DNA of 64,000 bases from an uncultured Caproiciproducens sp. (lineage in GTDB: Bacteria; Bacillota; Clostridia; Oscillospirales; Acutalibacteraceae): assembly GCF_963664915.1 (NCBI RefSeq), contig NZ_OY761810.1, forward strand, positions 3,052,661 through 3,116,660, given 5' to 3'. Positions 26,524-35,699 of the stretch are shown in pieces; position 1 is the stretch's first letter; the number at the start of each line of letters is the position of its first letter. The notes below the pieces were generated by a model, which saw only the letters and a program-made list of their open reading frames with translations, searched no databases and was not told where the DNA came from. A program made the position numbers and the translations under genes.

Positions 26524-26562
26524 ACCTACCGATAAAATTTCTTTTATCAATAGGTGGTAGTT
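26524..26562. terminator. Hairpin in the 26.3-26.9 kb gap
   Basis: CACCTA..GATAAAA / TTTTATC..TAGGTG with A-rich left and T-rich right flanks, usable in both directions; it may end the deoR operon. Confidence 0.5.
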
Positions 26563-26569
26563 TATTTAG

Positions 26570-26640
26570 TGGAGATAACCGCGCTAGATCCGAACACGTG
26601 TATTTCGTAAACGGAATGCTGATGCTTCTTCTAAATCTTC
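26570..26640 (-). repeat. Dispersed ~100-bp repeat, copy 2 (partial)
   Basis: GTGGAGATAACCGCGCTAGA, then TCCGAACACGTGTATTTCGT and CTTCTTCTAAATC match the copies near 36071 and 39319; the 3' half is lost. Confidence 0.55.
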
Positions 26641-26699
26641 GCGCGAAAAAGTGTCAATAAAGCAGAGTAGTGTCGTCGTACTCAAATCATGTAAAAGCG

Positions 26700-26870
26700 G
26701 CATTTTGATCGCGGGGTATCTTTGCCAATAACAACCTTAGCCTTGTGGCCTAAACGCAAACCATAGTGCCAACCTACATAGCGGCCGATTTTGAATGCAT
26801 GTATTACGGTAAGATTTACGTCCTAATCTCTGCCCAAAGATTTCCGTCGATTACCCTTTATTTGTTTTTT
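26700..26870 (-). pseudogene. Fossil of a GlmM/phosphohexomutase N-terminus
   Basis: Reading leftward, one frame gives FKIGRYVGWHYGLRLGHKAK then VVIGKDTPRSKC, which fits the AFKIGxxxG...VxVGKDTRxS start of phosphoglucosamine mutases; an upstream NRRKS / FGTDG-like stretch appears out of frame. Stops and shifts break the rest. A decayed gene fragment between the deoR operon and repeat copy 2. Confidence 0.4.
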
Positions 26871-26884
26871 CTTTCGGATTCGGC

Positions 26885-27670
26885 TCACTGGTCACCTTGG
26901 AATGAATGCCCTGCATAACGCACATCCCGGCATACTGCTTCCAACTGCTTCCGGTAGTCCGAATCAATACCTTCATCGGTAATCACATGGTCAAAATCAC
27001 CCATCTGTGCATTCTGCATCAAATAGGTATGATCAAATTTGCTGGCATCCACCAACAGAAATTTTTCCTTGCCGGCGGCCATAATTGCCCTTTTGGTGTT
27101 TGCATCCTCAACAGCAGGCTGCGTAGCGCCATTTTCAATACTACAACCGTGTGCACCCATAAATACCTTGTCGGCATGCAGGTGGCTGTAAAATTCCATA
27201 GTCATATTGCCAAACACACCTGCCCAATTGTCGTAGTATTCGCCCGGAGCAAAGATCAGCTTTACTTTAGGATTGGCACTGACGATGCTTACGACAGGCA
27301 TAGAGTTGGTAATTACCGTAACACGTTTATTGTCTAAATATTTGAGCACCTGCAAAGGGGTGGTGCCGCAATCGATGATAATTGTCTCGTCATCGCATAT
27401 AAAACCGGCGGCCAACCGACCGATTGCCTGCTTCTGTGCAAGCTGGCGATTGGATTTAGCGACAAAACTGGGCTCTTGTACGACAACTTCCTTGTTCAGG
27501 TATGCACTGCCGTAATTCATGCTGATAAGACCTTGGCGTTGAAATATCTGCAGATCTCGGCGTACCGTCATAGTCGAAACGTCAAATTGTTTGGCAAGCT
27601 CCGCCAGCTCCACTACTTCACTTTTTTGCAGTAAGTCCAAAACTGCCATACGGCGTTCAGTTACATTCAT
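26885..27670 (-). CDS. DeoR-family sugar-phosphate regulator
   Basis: 261-residue repressor with N-terminal HTH (ERRMAVLDLLQKSEVVELAE, VSTMTVRRDLQIFQRQGLI) and a C-terminal phosphosugar-sensing domain (IIIDCGTTPLQVLKYL, VITNSMPVVSIV, FMGAHGCS, DASKFDHTYL). ATG 27670 has GGAGG 8 bases upstream. It is the last gene of the nagA-nagB-fsa-GRE-activase series, so it probably controls that operon in response to a phosphorylated sugar intermediate. Confidence 0.92.
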   Translation of the reverse strand: MNVTERRMAVLDLLQKSEVVELAELAKQFDVSTMTVRRDLQIFQRQGLISMNYGSAYLNKEVVVQEPSFVAKSNRQLAQKQAIGRLAAGFICDDETIIIDCGTTPLQVLKYLDNKRVTVITNSMPVVSIVSANPKVKLIFAPGEYYDNWAGVFGNMTMEFYSHLHADKVFMGAHGCSIENGATQPAVEDANTKRAIMAAGKEKFLLVDASKFDHTYLMQNAQMGDFDHVITDEGIDSDYRKQLEAVCRDVRYAGHSFQGDQ

Positions 27671-27771
27671 CTTACAAGCCTCCGTTTAGTCTCAACTTTA
27701 AACAGTCATTGATATAAAATCCTTTAACTACCTATATTGTACCGCATACGGCGCGTTTTTTCAAACCCATT

Positions 27772-28686
27772 TCAACCGCCTACTGTCATATTCAGGCCTA
27801 AACTGCGGCCATAGTCCAATGCCCAGGCCACATCACTGTCGACAGTTTCCGGTACTTCCGGAATAGGATATTCCAAACCTAAATCGCGGTATTTCTCCAA
27901 GCCTAACCGGTGATATTTCAGCAAATCCACCTGCTTTACAGCACTACCCAGTGAGACTGCAAATTCAAGCCGCCGTTTTAAATCGTTTTCTTCATCGTTC
28001 ATACCAGGTACAATGATCATTCGTAGGAACATTGCCTTGTCCATTTTTGCCAAACGACGGGCATTTTCCAGAATTGCTTCATTGCTCACACCGGTGCAGG
28101 CCGCATGTATTCTCGGATCAAACGCCTTGATATCATACAGGATCAAATCGGCAATCTTCAAAGCGGGTCTGACCATTTCAAAATCCCATAATCCAGCAGT
28201 GTCCAGCGCAATATGAATATCATGCTCTTTCAGCAGGCGAGAGGTTTCCAGCACAAATTCATGTTGAAGCAGACACTCGCCACCCGAAAAAGTGACTCCG
28301 CCGTTGCTGGTTTTATAGAACGTTTCATCCCTTAGCAATTTTTTGGCCAACTCCGTTGGTGTCATCTCACTGCCCTTTATCTCATAGGCATCATAGTTGC
28401 ACACATCGGGCAGTTCGAACAACTTAGTACATTTTTCACGGTCAATTTTACAACCGTCCGGTGTTACGACAATGGAGCTGTCTGCTACGCGGCGAACACA
28501 GGCCCCACAGCGCTGACATTTTACCACATGGTACATCACCTTTTTGCCCGGATACATGCTTTCCGGGTTTGAGCACCATTTACAGCACAAGTTACAGTTT
28601 ATCAGGAAAACGGCTGTACGAATACCAGGGCCATCCTTGGTGGAGTAACGCTGAATACTTGTGATAAGGCCTTTTATTTCGGACAT
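27772..28686 (-). CDS. Glycyl-radical enzyme activating protein (radical SAM)
   Basis: 304-residue activase that makes the glycyl radical on the neighbouring enzyme using S-adenosylmethionine. Radical-SAM cluster motif CNLCCKWC (CxxxCxxC); an inserted ferredoxin-like region contains CQRCGACVRR and later Cys for extra Fe-S clusters (residues about 50-105); GGVTFSGGECLLQ is the SAM-binding GGE region. AAAGGAGA before the ATG. Immediately follows the glycyl radical enzyme gene. Confidence 0.95.
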   Translation of the reverse strand: MSEIKGLITSIQRYSTKDGPGIRTAVFLINCNLCCKWCSNPESMYPGKKVMYHVVKCQRCGACVRRVADSSIVVTPDGCKIDREKCTKLFELPDVCNYDAYEIKGSEMTPTELAKKLLRDETFYKTSNGGVTFSGGECLLQHEFVLETSRLLKEHDIHIALDTAGLWDFEMVRPALKIADLILYDIKAFDPRIHAACTGVSNEAILENARRLAKMDKAMFLRMIIVPGMNDEENDLKRRLEFAVSLGSAVKQVDLLKYHRLGLEKYRDLGLEYPIPEVPETVDSDVAWALDYGRSLGLNMTVGG

Positions 28687-28764
28687 ATCATATCTCCTTT
28701 AAAAATAGTGCTGGCTTCCGCCAAGGCGGTAACCAGCACCATTGAAATTACCAATTGCCGTCAA

Positions 28765-31188
28765 TCATGCCCAGCTCTGCTCCGTTCGGGCAATAATGGC
28801 ATCCTGTGCTTCCGGCATCAAAGTGTTGAACAGAGCACAGTAGCCTGCCACACGCACCATCAGATCCATATGATTTTCCGGATGTTCCTTGGCATCCTTG
28901 AGTGTTGCGGTATCAACCACATTGAACTGATTATGGAAAGTATTCTTGTACCGCATGCTTTCGATGAAGTTTGTGAATTTTTCCAGATTATCTTCGCCTT
29001 CCAGAGCACCGGGAGCAAAGCGCATATTCAGCAACTGGCCGCCGGCCATTTTTTTGTTGGGAAGTTTGCTGATGCTGTTGATCACAGCCGTTGGGCCCTC
29101 ATGATCAGCGCCCAGGCACGGTGACGCGCCCTCATTCAAGGGCTTACCGGCCAAACGGCCATCGGGCGTTGCGCCCACTTCGAAGCCATTGGGAACATAG
29201 CTGGTGATGTTACTGGTCGACATCGTATACCGGCAGCCGATTGGGCCTCTGCCATTACGGTCAGTCGTATAGTTGGGCAGTAATGCAAGATAGCTTTCGT
29301 ACACATCTGCCACGATGTGATCCACATAGTCGTCGTCATTGCCAAACTTAGGTGCATTACGACACAGCTTGCGCACTCGCGCGCCCTGTTCACCCTCAAA
29401 GTTGGAATCCATAGCCGCACGCAACTGATCCATGGTCAATACTTTACCGTCAAAGATAAGGTTTTTGACGGCTGCCAAGCTGTCGCCTACCACGCTGGGT
29501 CCAATGTTCGACTGGCTGATGTAGTCGAATTCGGAACCGCCGTTTTTCAGAGTTTTACCACGTTCCAAACTGCTGTTAACGGTGCAGCTGGCGAATGGAT
29601 CGGCATCATAATATTTCAGGCTGCGGTCGCAAATCATATCGCAGTCCACGGCAAGCTTCATGTAAAAGTCCAGCGCCTTGCACCATTCAATCCACAGCTC
29701 ATCATAGGTCTTATAATCGACATTTCGGTCTTTCTTTCCGGTCACGCTGAACAACTGAATTCCGCTTGCTGGATCCAACCCATTGTTCAGAATCAGTTCC
29801 AGAATTTTGCCGAAATTGATATAAGTCATGCCGGTGGCACGGTGCCCCCAACGACCGGGGATGGCAGTTTCCACGCAGCCCATGGAAGCATAGTCACGGG
29901 CGGTCGGTAGATCAATATTCAGTGTCATCATTGCAGGGATGCACACTTCGTCACAGAACATGCTGGGCATCCCAAAGCCCTTGCGGATCAAGCGTGCGGC
30001 ATCTTTTATCAGGTTGTGCGGCGTGTCCTTACAGAATCGCACGCTCAGGTTCGGGTCCGGCAGACAGCTTTGGTTCATGGCTTCCATGCACAGGTAGCTG
30101 ATATCGTTGGTGCCGTCAGTCCCATCCGACTTCATTCCCCCCACCATCAGGTTGCTGTACAGAGGATAACCGCCGCTGTACTGGGTATGATCCCAAGGAC
30201 GGATCTTATTCAGACTGTTGGCCATGATGAAAAAGTGCGTAATGATCTCCAACGCTTTTTCTTTCGTGATTTTGCCCGCATCTAGATCTGCCTTATAATA
30301 TGGATAGATATACTGGTCGAAGCGGCCAAAGCTAAAGGAATGACCGTTGGATTCAATCATCATCAACAGATGGGTCATATAGATGGTCTCAACAGCTTCA
30401 TAGAAGCTGCGGGCACCGCCCTCCATATAATCCTCAAAAATCGTACCGATTTTCTCCAGCTCGGCTTTCCGCTTCGAGTTGGTCTCTTCGGCAGCTTTCT
30501 CTTTGCAAAGCCTGGAGAAGCGTTTAAGATACTTCAGAGCTGCATTCATGCTGATAATGGATGCGTTATAGAATTCCTTTTGCTCTTGGGTCAGATCAGA
30601 ATTCTTCAGTTTTTCTTCCGCGATTTTGATCATGCCGCCATAGCCGACCCGCAGCACAAATTCATGGTTGGGAATGATATGGCCGTCACCGGACATACTG
30701 ATGCCGCCACGATGCAATACGCCCTGTGCCTCGGCTTGAAGGTTGATTTCAGGCAAATTGCGCAGAACTTCGTCCTGATGGGTTTTTTCCTGCCAATATG
30801 GCTGCAACTTGCGCAGACGCTGTTTTGTTTCCTCGGTGATGTTAAAGTAATCGCCGCTACGCTTTTCAAACTCGTCCAGTTCCTCAATCACCCAGTTGAA
30901 AGAATACTCAGGGAAGATCGGTGCGGCAAAATTGCGGCTGGCCTGGTTTCCGATGATCAGGGAATCCGGCTCGATGTAAATAGACATCTGTGTCAGAATG
31001 GCATCAAAGGCCTTGGCGCGGCGCAGAACAATTGGATCGCCTTCGGTCTCCTGATAACTTTTGGTGATGATCTCGGCACGTTCCGGGCAGATAGTGGGCT
31101 CGCGGTGATTCATTCGATCCTGAAGGCGGGTGATGCGTTCAAAATCGCAGTCGTTATTTTCGATCTTAAAGCTCAAGAATTGTTTCAT
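28765..31188 (-). CDS. Glycyl radical enzyme, C-O lyase type (PflD/YbiW-like)
   Basis: 807 residues from ATG 31188 (GAGAGGAGA 7 bases upstream). The active-site loop reads MGCVETAIPGRW (Cys438, Glu440), the GCVE form of dehydratases and lyases rather than the CC of pyruvate formate-lyase. Near the C-terminus VRVAGYCALFNTL carries the radical Gly782. Adjacent to its activase and to a fructose-6-phosphate aldolase-like gene, as in E. coli ybiW-ybiY-fsaA and pflDC-fsaB. Those E. coli enzymes are reported, as I recall, to open 1,5-anhydrohexitol-6-phosphates to 1-deoxyfructose-6-phosphate. A similar substrate, perhaps amino-sugar derived, is inferred here. Confidence 0.93.
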   Translation of the reverse strand: MKQFLSFKIENNDCDFERITRLQDRMNHREPTICPERAEIITKSYQETEGDPIVLRRAKAFDAILTQMSIYIEPDSLIIGNQASRNFAAPIFPEYSFNWVIEELDEFEKRSGDYFNITEETKQRLRKLQPYWQEKTHQDEVLRNLPEINLQAEAQGVLHRGGISMSGDGHIIPNHEFVLRVGYGGMIKIAEEKLKNSDLTQEQKEFYNASIISMNAALKYLKRFSRLCKEKAAEETNSKRKAELEKIGTIFEDYMEGGARSFYEAVETIYMTHLLMMIESNGHSFSFGRFDQYIYPYYKADLDAGKITKEKALEIITHFFIMANSLNKIRPWDHTQYSGGYPLYSNLMVGGMKSDGTDGTNDISYLCMEAMNQSCLPDPNLSVRFCKDTPHNLIKDAARLIRKGFGMPSMFCDEVCIPAMMTLNIDLPTARDYASMGCVETAIPGRWGHRATGMTYINFGKILELILNNGLDPASGIQLFSVTGKKDRNVDYKTYDELWIEWCKALDFYMKLAVDCDMICDRSLKYYDADPFASCTVNSSLERGKTLKNGGSEFDYISQSNIGPSVVGDSLAAVKNLIFDGKVLTMDQLRAAMDSNFEGEQGARVRKLCRNAPKFGNDDDYVDHIVADVYESYLALLPNYTTDRNGRGPIGCRYTMSTSNITSYVPNGFEVGATPDGRLAGKPLNEGASPCLGADHEGPTAVINSISKLPNKKMAGGQLLNMRFAPGALEGEDNLEKFTNFIESMRYKNTFHNQFNVVDTATLKDAKEHPENHMDLMVRVAGYCALFNTLMPEAQDAIIARTEQSWA

Positions 31189-31229
31189 ATTGATATCTCC
31201 TCTCATCAATAAAACTCAATTTAACTTCT

Positions 31230-31913
31230 TCATTTATCCAGATCACAGATCGTGACATTCCCACGGACTGCGGTCCAATCCTGATAGAAACCATTCACGG
31301 CTTGCTGGATGCAGCCTGCACCAAAGGCACCGTGCAGCAGGCTTGGCTGTACGGTGACGGTATGGGCCCCGGCCAGCAGCGCATCGTTCACTTGCTCCAT
31401 GCTGTGGAAACTGGCAGCTAAAATCTTGGTGTCACTGCCATTACTGTCGATCATCTGGCGAAACGCAGAAATGGTGTTGCGAAAATCCATATCCAAATCG
31501 GCCATGCGGTTGCAGTAAGGAGCGATGAAATCCGCACCCACAGCAATGGCCATAAAACCCTGAATTCTGTTATAGATGGCGGTGGCGGTAATACCCACGC
31601 CTTCAGTCTTTAAAAAACGCATGGCTTTTAGGCCTTCCTCGTTAGTCGGCACTTTAATAAATACCTTATCATCCACATTCTTCAACAGTGTATGCGCTTC
31701 AGCAATCATGCCTTCTGCATTAGGCGCGGTTACCTGGATATGCAAGGTCTTGTTCACGCCGATGATTGCGCGCACCTTGCGCATATGGTCAAACAAGGGC
31801 ACATTACCTTCGGCCTTTAAAATGCTGGGATTACTGGTAACACCTGTAATAGGATAGATACCGGAATATTTTTTCAGATCCTCCAAATTGGCGCTGTCAA
31901 ATAGAAATTCCAT
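31230..31913 (-). CDS. fsa: Fructose-6-phosphate aldolase/transaldolase-like
   Basis: 227-residue class I aldolase of the FSA/TalC group, started at ATG 31913 with AGAGG 8 bases upstream. EFLFDSANLEDLKKY, GVTSNPSIL, and the Schiff-base Lys in KVFIKVPTNEEGL are seen; ASFHS and a late HGAFG follow. FSA splits fructose-6-phosphate or 1-deoxyfructose-6-phosphate into glyceraldehyde-3-phosphate and dihydroxyacetone or hydroxyacetone. It sits between the nagB-like gene and the glycyl radical enzyme with short gaps, pointing to consecutive steps. Confidence 0.9.
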   Translation of the reverse strand: MEFLFDSANLEDLKKYSGIYPITGVTSNPSILKAEGNVPLFDHMRKVRAIIGVNKTLHIQVTAPNAEGMIAEAHTLLKNVDDKVFIKVPTNEEGLKAMRFLKTEGVGITATAIYNRIQGFMAIAVGADFIAPYCNRMADLDMDFRNTISAFRQMIDSNGSDTKILAASFHSMEQVNDALLAGAHTVTVQPSLLHGAFGAGCIQQAVNGFYQDWTAVRGNVTICDLDK

Positions 31914-31929
31914 TATCAATACCTCTTTC

Positions 31930-32661
31930 TCACTGTAATTTACTTGCGGCAGCCTTATCCAGAACCACAGTTACGTCATTGTGCAGCCACAAAAAGGACG
32001 CTGGAATGGATGTCGATATCTTTTGATTGTTCAGCCAATCTGCGATGATCTGGCTTTTGCCCTCACCATTTGCCAACAGAATTACTTTTCTACTGTCCAG
32101 AATGATTTTTAACCCAATGGTCATGGCTTTGGTAGGAACTCGCGCCGGATTCTCAAAAAAGCGGGCATTATCTGCAATGGTCGCTTCACTTAGAGTTTCA
32201 AGGTGTGTGTATGGTTGAAGCGCGGCTCCCGGCATATTAAAGCTGATATGCCCATCGCGGCCAATGCCTAGAAAAATCAGATCGAAACCACCCTTGCTGT
32301 AGATCAGATCAGTGTAAGCCTGAGCAGCCGACATGAGATCGTCCGCAAGAACATTTGGCACAAAGGTGTTGTTCGGGTTGATATTAACCTTACTGTATAA
32401 GAGATCATTGAGGAAATAATAGTAACCCTGCGGATGGTCTTTTGAAAGTCCTACATATTCATCCATGTTAAAACCGGTTACCTGACTGAAATTCAATCCT
32501 TCCTGTTCGTGCATTCTTACAAGCCCTTTCAGGGTATCTACAGGCGTGGAACCTGTGGGCAGACTGAGTACAAGATTTGGATTTATACGAATGGCCGATG
32601 CAATCACACCTGCTGTGGCGCGGCCTGCCTCTTCACCGTTTTCCTTAACAATCACTTCCAT
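31930..32661 (-). CDS. nagB: NagB-like glucosamine-6-phosphate deaminase/isomerase with altered active site
   Basis: 243-residue NagB/SugarP_isomerase protein: LSLPTGSTPVDTLKGL phosphate loop, FNMDEYVGLSKDHPQGYYYF with the catalytic Asp, and GIGRDGHISFNMPGAAL. Asp and His of the DGH triad are kept, but the Glu of the usual FNEPG is Met, as the codon atg on the - strand confirms. That Glu normally tunes the ring-opening His. The protein may therefore have lost or changed deaminase activity. Gene order places it between nagA and the aldolase. Confidence 0.88.
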   Translation of the reverse strand: MEVIVKENGEEAGRATAGVIASAIRINPNLVLSLPTGSTPVDTLKGLVRMHEQEGLNFSQVTGFNMDEYVGLSKDHPQGYYYFLNDLLYSKVNINPNNTFVPNVLADDLMSAAQAYTDLIYSKGGFDLIFLGIGRDGHISFNMPGAALQPYTHLETLSEATIADNARFFENPARVPTKAMTIGLKIILDSRKVILLANGEGKSQIIADWLNNQKISTSIPASFLWLHNDVTVVLDKAAASKLQ

Positions 32662-32731
32662 GGAAAATGCCTCCTTTCATTTGCTGTTTATAAACTCTAT
32701 TCATTCCTTGGGTACAAACAAATGCTTATGC

Positions 32732-33898
32732 TCAAGCAGTAGGGAAATCCGACTTACGGTAATCGCAAACGATTTTTCCGCGAAAAATCACTACGCGCAC
32801 ATTCAGCTTAGCATCCAGCAAGACAATGTCTGCATAATGCCCGGGGGCAAGTGACCCATAAAGATCATCTATCCCAAGTGAACGTGCGGGGGTAAGTGTG
32901 GCACATTGAACCGCGGCCTCTAGAGGAAACCCGCATTTCGAGACGGCGGTGCGCATAACCCCCATCAGGCTGATAGTAGGACCAGCCAGTGCGCCGCCTT
33001 TCACCATCGAACCAACCCCATCTTTGACAACAACAGCATCGCCTCCAAGGGAATATGTTCCCTCCGGCATACCTGTCGCGGGCATGCCATCGCTGATCAT
33101 CGCGATCCGCTCGGCGCCAAACAATTTCAGCATGGCGCGCATCATGGTAGGTACCACAAAGTTACCATCACAGATCATTTCGGCGATACAGTTTGATTCT
33201 TCCCATGCTGCGCCGACAACACCGGGATTGCGATGCAAAAAAGGCGGCATTGCATTGAGCAGATGTGTCACATGGGTAGCACCCAATAAAAACGCCCGTT
33301 TTGCCGTTGAATAGTCTGCCGCCGTATGCGCAAGGCTAATGATTATCCGACCCTTTAATTGTTCAAGAAAAGCTTCACTACCATCACATTCAGGAGCGAT
33401 ACCGACTATTTTGATTCTGCCATGTGCAGCTTCCTGCAAACGATTGAAAAGTTCGATATCCGGTTTGTGAATAAATGCTTTATCTTGTGCACCACATTTC
33501 TCTACAGAAATAAAGGGCGCTTCCATATTGATTCCAAGAAATTCGGCACCTTCATGGAATTTGTACTGCCCCGCAGCATCACAAATTTGAAGGAGCGTAA
33601 TTTCCGGTTGTGCCATCGTCGCACACAGGAATGCGGTAACACCTTCATGAAGCTCAAAATCGGCGATTGCACGAATAGCATCAGCAGTCCCCTCACAAAA
33701 ATCACGATTTATTGCACCATGGAGATGAATATCAATCAATCCCGGCACTGCGTACATGCCGTCTGCATCAAGGGACTCTTCCTCAACAAGCGGTTTTGTT
33801 TCTCTATCAGCCTCTGTGATTCGTTCACCATATGTACGTAAAGTTCCACGGTGGAAAATGCAATCCGGCATAAATAGCATCGCATTTTTTAGCAACAT
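32732..33898 (-). CDS. nagA: N-acetylglucosamine-6-phosphate deacetylase-like
   Basis: 388-residue amidohydrolase: VPGLIDIHLHG, INMEAPFIS with the metal-binding Glu (usual form LEGPF), LAHTAADYS, VTHLLNAMPP, catalytic Asp in ISDGMPATG, and LTPARSLGI near the end. It removes acetate from N-acetylhexosamine-6-phosphates. First gene of the leftward operon; a promoter lies 30 bases upstream. Small departures from the NagA consensus (MEAPF, SDGM) leave room for a related acylated sugar. Confidence 0.9.
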   Translation of the reverse strand: MLLKNAMLFMPDCIFHRGTLRTYGERITEADRETKPLVEEESLDADGMYAVPGLIDIHLHGAINRDFCEGTADAIRAIADFELHEGVTAFLCATMAQPEITLLQICDAAGQYKFHEGAEFLGINMEAPFISVEKCGAQDKAFIHKPDIELFNRLQEAAHGRIKIVGIAPECDGSEAFLEQLKGRIIISLAHTAADYSTAKRAFLLGATHVTHLLNAMPPFLHRNPGVVGAAWEESNCIAEMICDGNFVVPTMMRAMLKLFGAERIAMISDGMPATGMPEGTYSLGGDAVVVKDGVGSMVKGGALAGPTISLMGVMRTAVSKCGFPLEAAVQCATLTPARSLGIDDLYGSLAPGHYADIVLLDAKLNVRVVIFRGKIVCDYRKSDFPTA

Positions 33899-33925
33899 TG
33901 TAATTAATCATCTCCTATATTTATA

Positions 33926-33953
33926 ATATAACATCATTTAACATAAAGTCAAG
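33926..33953 (-). promoter_or_regulatory. Promoter of the nagA-nagB-fsa-GRE operon
   Basis: On the - strand TTGACT (33953-33948), 16 bp, TATATT (33931-33926), about 30 bases before the nagA start. AT-rich flanks may hold the DeoR operator, but I could not define one. Confidence 0.6.
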
Positions 33954-34079
33954 ATAAATTATGATAAAAAGTTTGAGCTGTTTCCGTTCTTTACTATGAA
34001 TAGGCATCCCAGGGTTTCCGCGCAAACGACACGAAGCAAAAAGATTTCCTGATTTTAATTCCTTCAGGGAAACTTTTAT

Positions 34080-34445
34080 TTGCCCGGGAAGCCGAACGTC
34101 AGGTACGAATGTGATCCTTCTTCACACAGTTCTTTCTTAGCCTTTCCACTATTTTTTTTGCATCCCGCACCTCCTGCGGAGAAATGATCATCGGAAACAT
34201 CACCGCAAGATTGCCGAACGCTGCAGCGCGCGAAGCTGCGTTCGGAACAACCTTGTTGGCCCCAATGTCCAACGTCCGACAATGACTCTCTTCCCCTGCA
34301 TTTTTTCCAGAACCTCCGGTATGCCCGGAACTGGGTCTCTTCAGACGGGAGCGAATCGCACTCCATATATAAAAATTCGCTGCGGAACAATCCGATGCCG
34401 TCCGCGCCGTTTTGGAGCGCAAGCTCCGCCTCGTCCGTATCCCTA
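34080..34445 (-). pseudogene. Broken ptsI (PTS enzyme I) fragment
   Basis: Leftward reading gives [20 protein letters not shown] and [19 protein letters not shown], then after a frameshift near 34290 [12 protein letters not shown] and [20 protein letters not shown], all from the C-terminal PEP-binding half of enzyme I. The N-terminal half and the His domain are absent, and the upstream end abuts the transposase. A dead remnant; no intact ptsI is present in the window. Confidence 0.75.
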
Positions 34446-35699
34446 ATCCATGAGATGTCCCAAGCTCCCGACTTGTTCGTTAAAACCCCAGGCAAAGATT
34501 TCACCCGCAACCGAAAACTGCCTATGGAAACGATGCTGAAACTACTCATTTCCATAGGAGGCGGCAGTTTGGCAAAAGAATTGCTGGCCTTTCATGACTT
34601 CGACCCGAACACTGCGACCACTTCTGGGTTCATTCAGCAACGCGAAAAACTCCTTCCCAGCGCATTTGAATTTCTGCTACACAAATTCACCGCCACGGCT
34701 CCGCCAAGGTATTTTCACGGCTATCGCCTGCTTGCCGTAGATGGATCAGACGTTCATATTCCAACAAATCCAAAGCATGAGGACAGCTATTTTAGCGTAG
34801 GCGATCATGCAAAGGGCTACAACCTGCTTCACCTGAACGCGATCTATGACCTTTGCAGTAAGTTGTTTGTGGATGTTTTGCTCCAGCCACGCAAACGTCT
34901 GAATGAACATTTGGCTCTGACTGCCATGGCTGACCGTTCGTACATTGCAGACAAGGTAATCCTTGTTGCTGACAGAGGATATGAAAGCTACAACAGCATT
35001 GCCCATCTTGAACAAAAAGGCTGGAACTATGTGATTCGTGTACGCGGCAAAAGCGGTATTGTTTCCCGCCTCCGCCTGCCGGAAACCGATGAGTTTGACA
35101 TCCCCGTTTCCTTCTCCCTCACGAGAAAACAGACAAAGCAGGTAAAATTACAGCCTGAGCGTTACTGCTTTCTTCCTTCTACTACGCGTTTTGATTATCT
35201 GGATGACGCAAACAGGCTATATCCCCTAGCATTTCGTGTCGTGCGTCTCAGAATTGCGGATAACTGTTATGAAACACTTCTTACAAATCTGAACCCCTGC
35301 GAATTCCCGGCTAGCGTGTTAAAAGACGTTTATAGGCTGCGCTGGGGAATTGAGACTTCCTTTCGTGAGCTGAAATATGCTGTCGGGCTGCTCAATTTTC
35401 ACTCAAAAAAGGTGGAGTACATTACGCAGGAAATCTTCGCACAGCTGATTATGTACAACTTTTCAATGATGATTACCTCGTCCGTAATCATTCAGCAAAG
35501 CGACACAAAGTATGCCTACCAGGTCAACTTTACTCAGGCCATACATATCTGTGGATTCTATTTCCGATGTCGTAACGGTACTCCACCCGACGTTGAAGCC
35601 CTCATACGCAGATATATCCTCCCAATCCGACCGGGGCGAAGTAACCAGCGCAATATCCGATACCGCTCGGCTGTAAGCTTCCTATACAGAGTAGCATAA
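34446..35699 (+). mobile_element. IS4-family DDE transposase, 5' end trimmed
   Basis: About 415 residues of an IS4-type transposase: [20 protein letters not shown] near the start, YRLLAVDGSDVHIP with the first Asp, VILVADRGYESYNS second Asp, and YRLRWGIETSFRELKYAVGL, the Y-(2)-R-(3)-E-(6)-K signature. The family usually has some 30 more residues before this point; here the frame runs straight into ptsI sequence near 34446, and no inverted repeats or target duplication could be found. Likely inactive through loss of its left end. Confidence 0.8.

Noticed and set aside
30340..31212. 290-codon + strand frame opposite the glycyl radical enzyme
   Set aside because: Lies wholly antisense to a well-supported gene and has no RBS or family motif.
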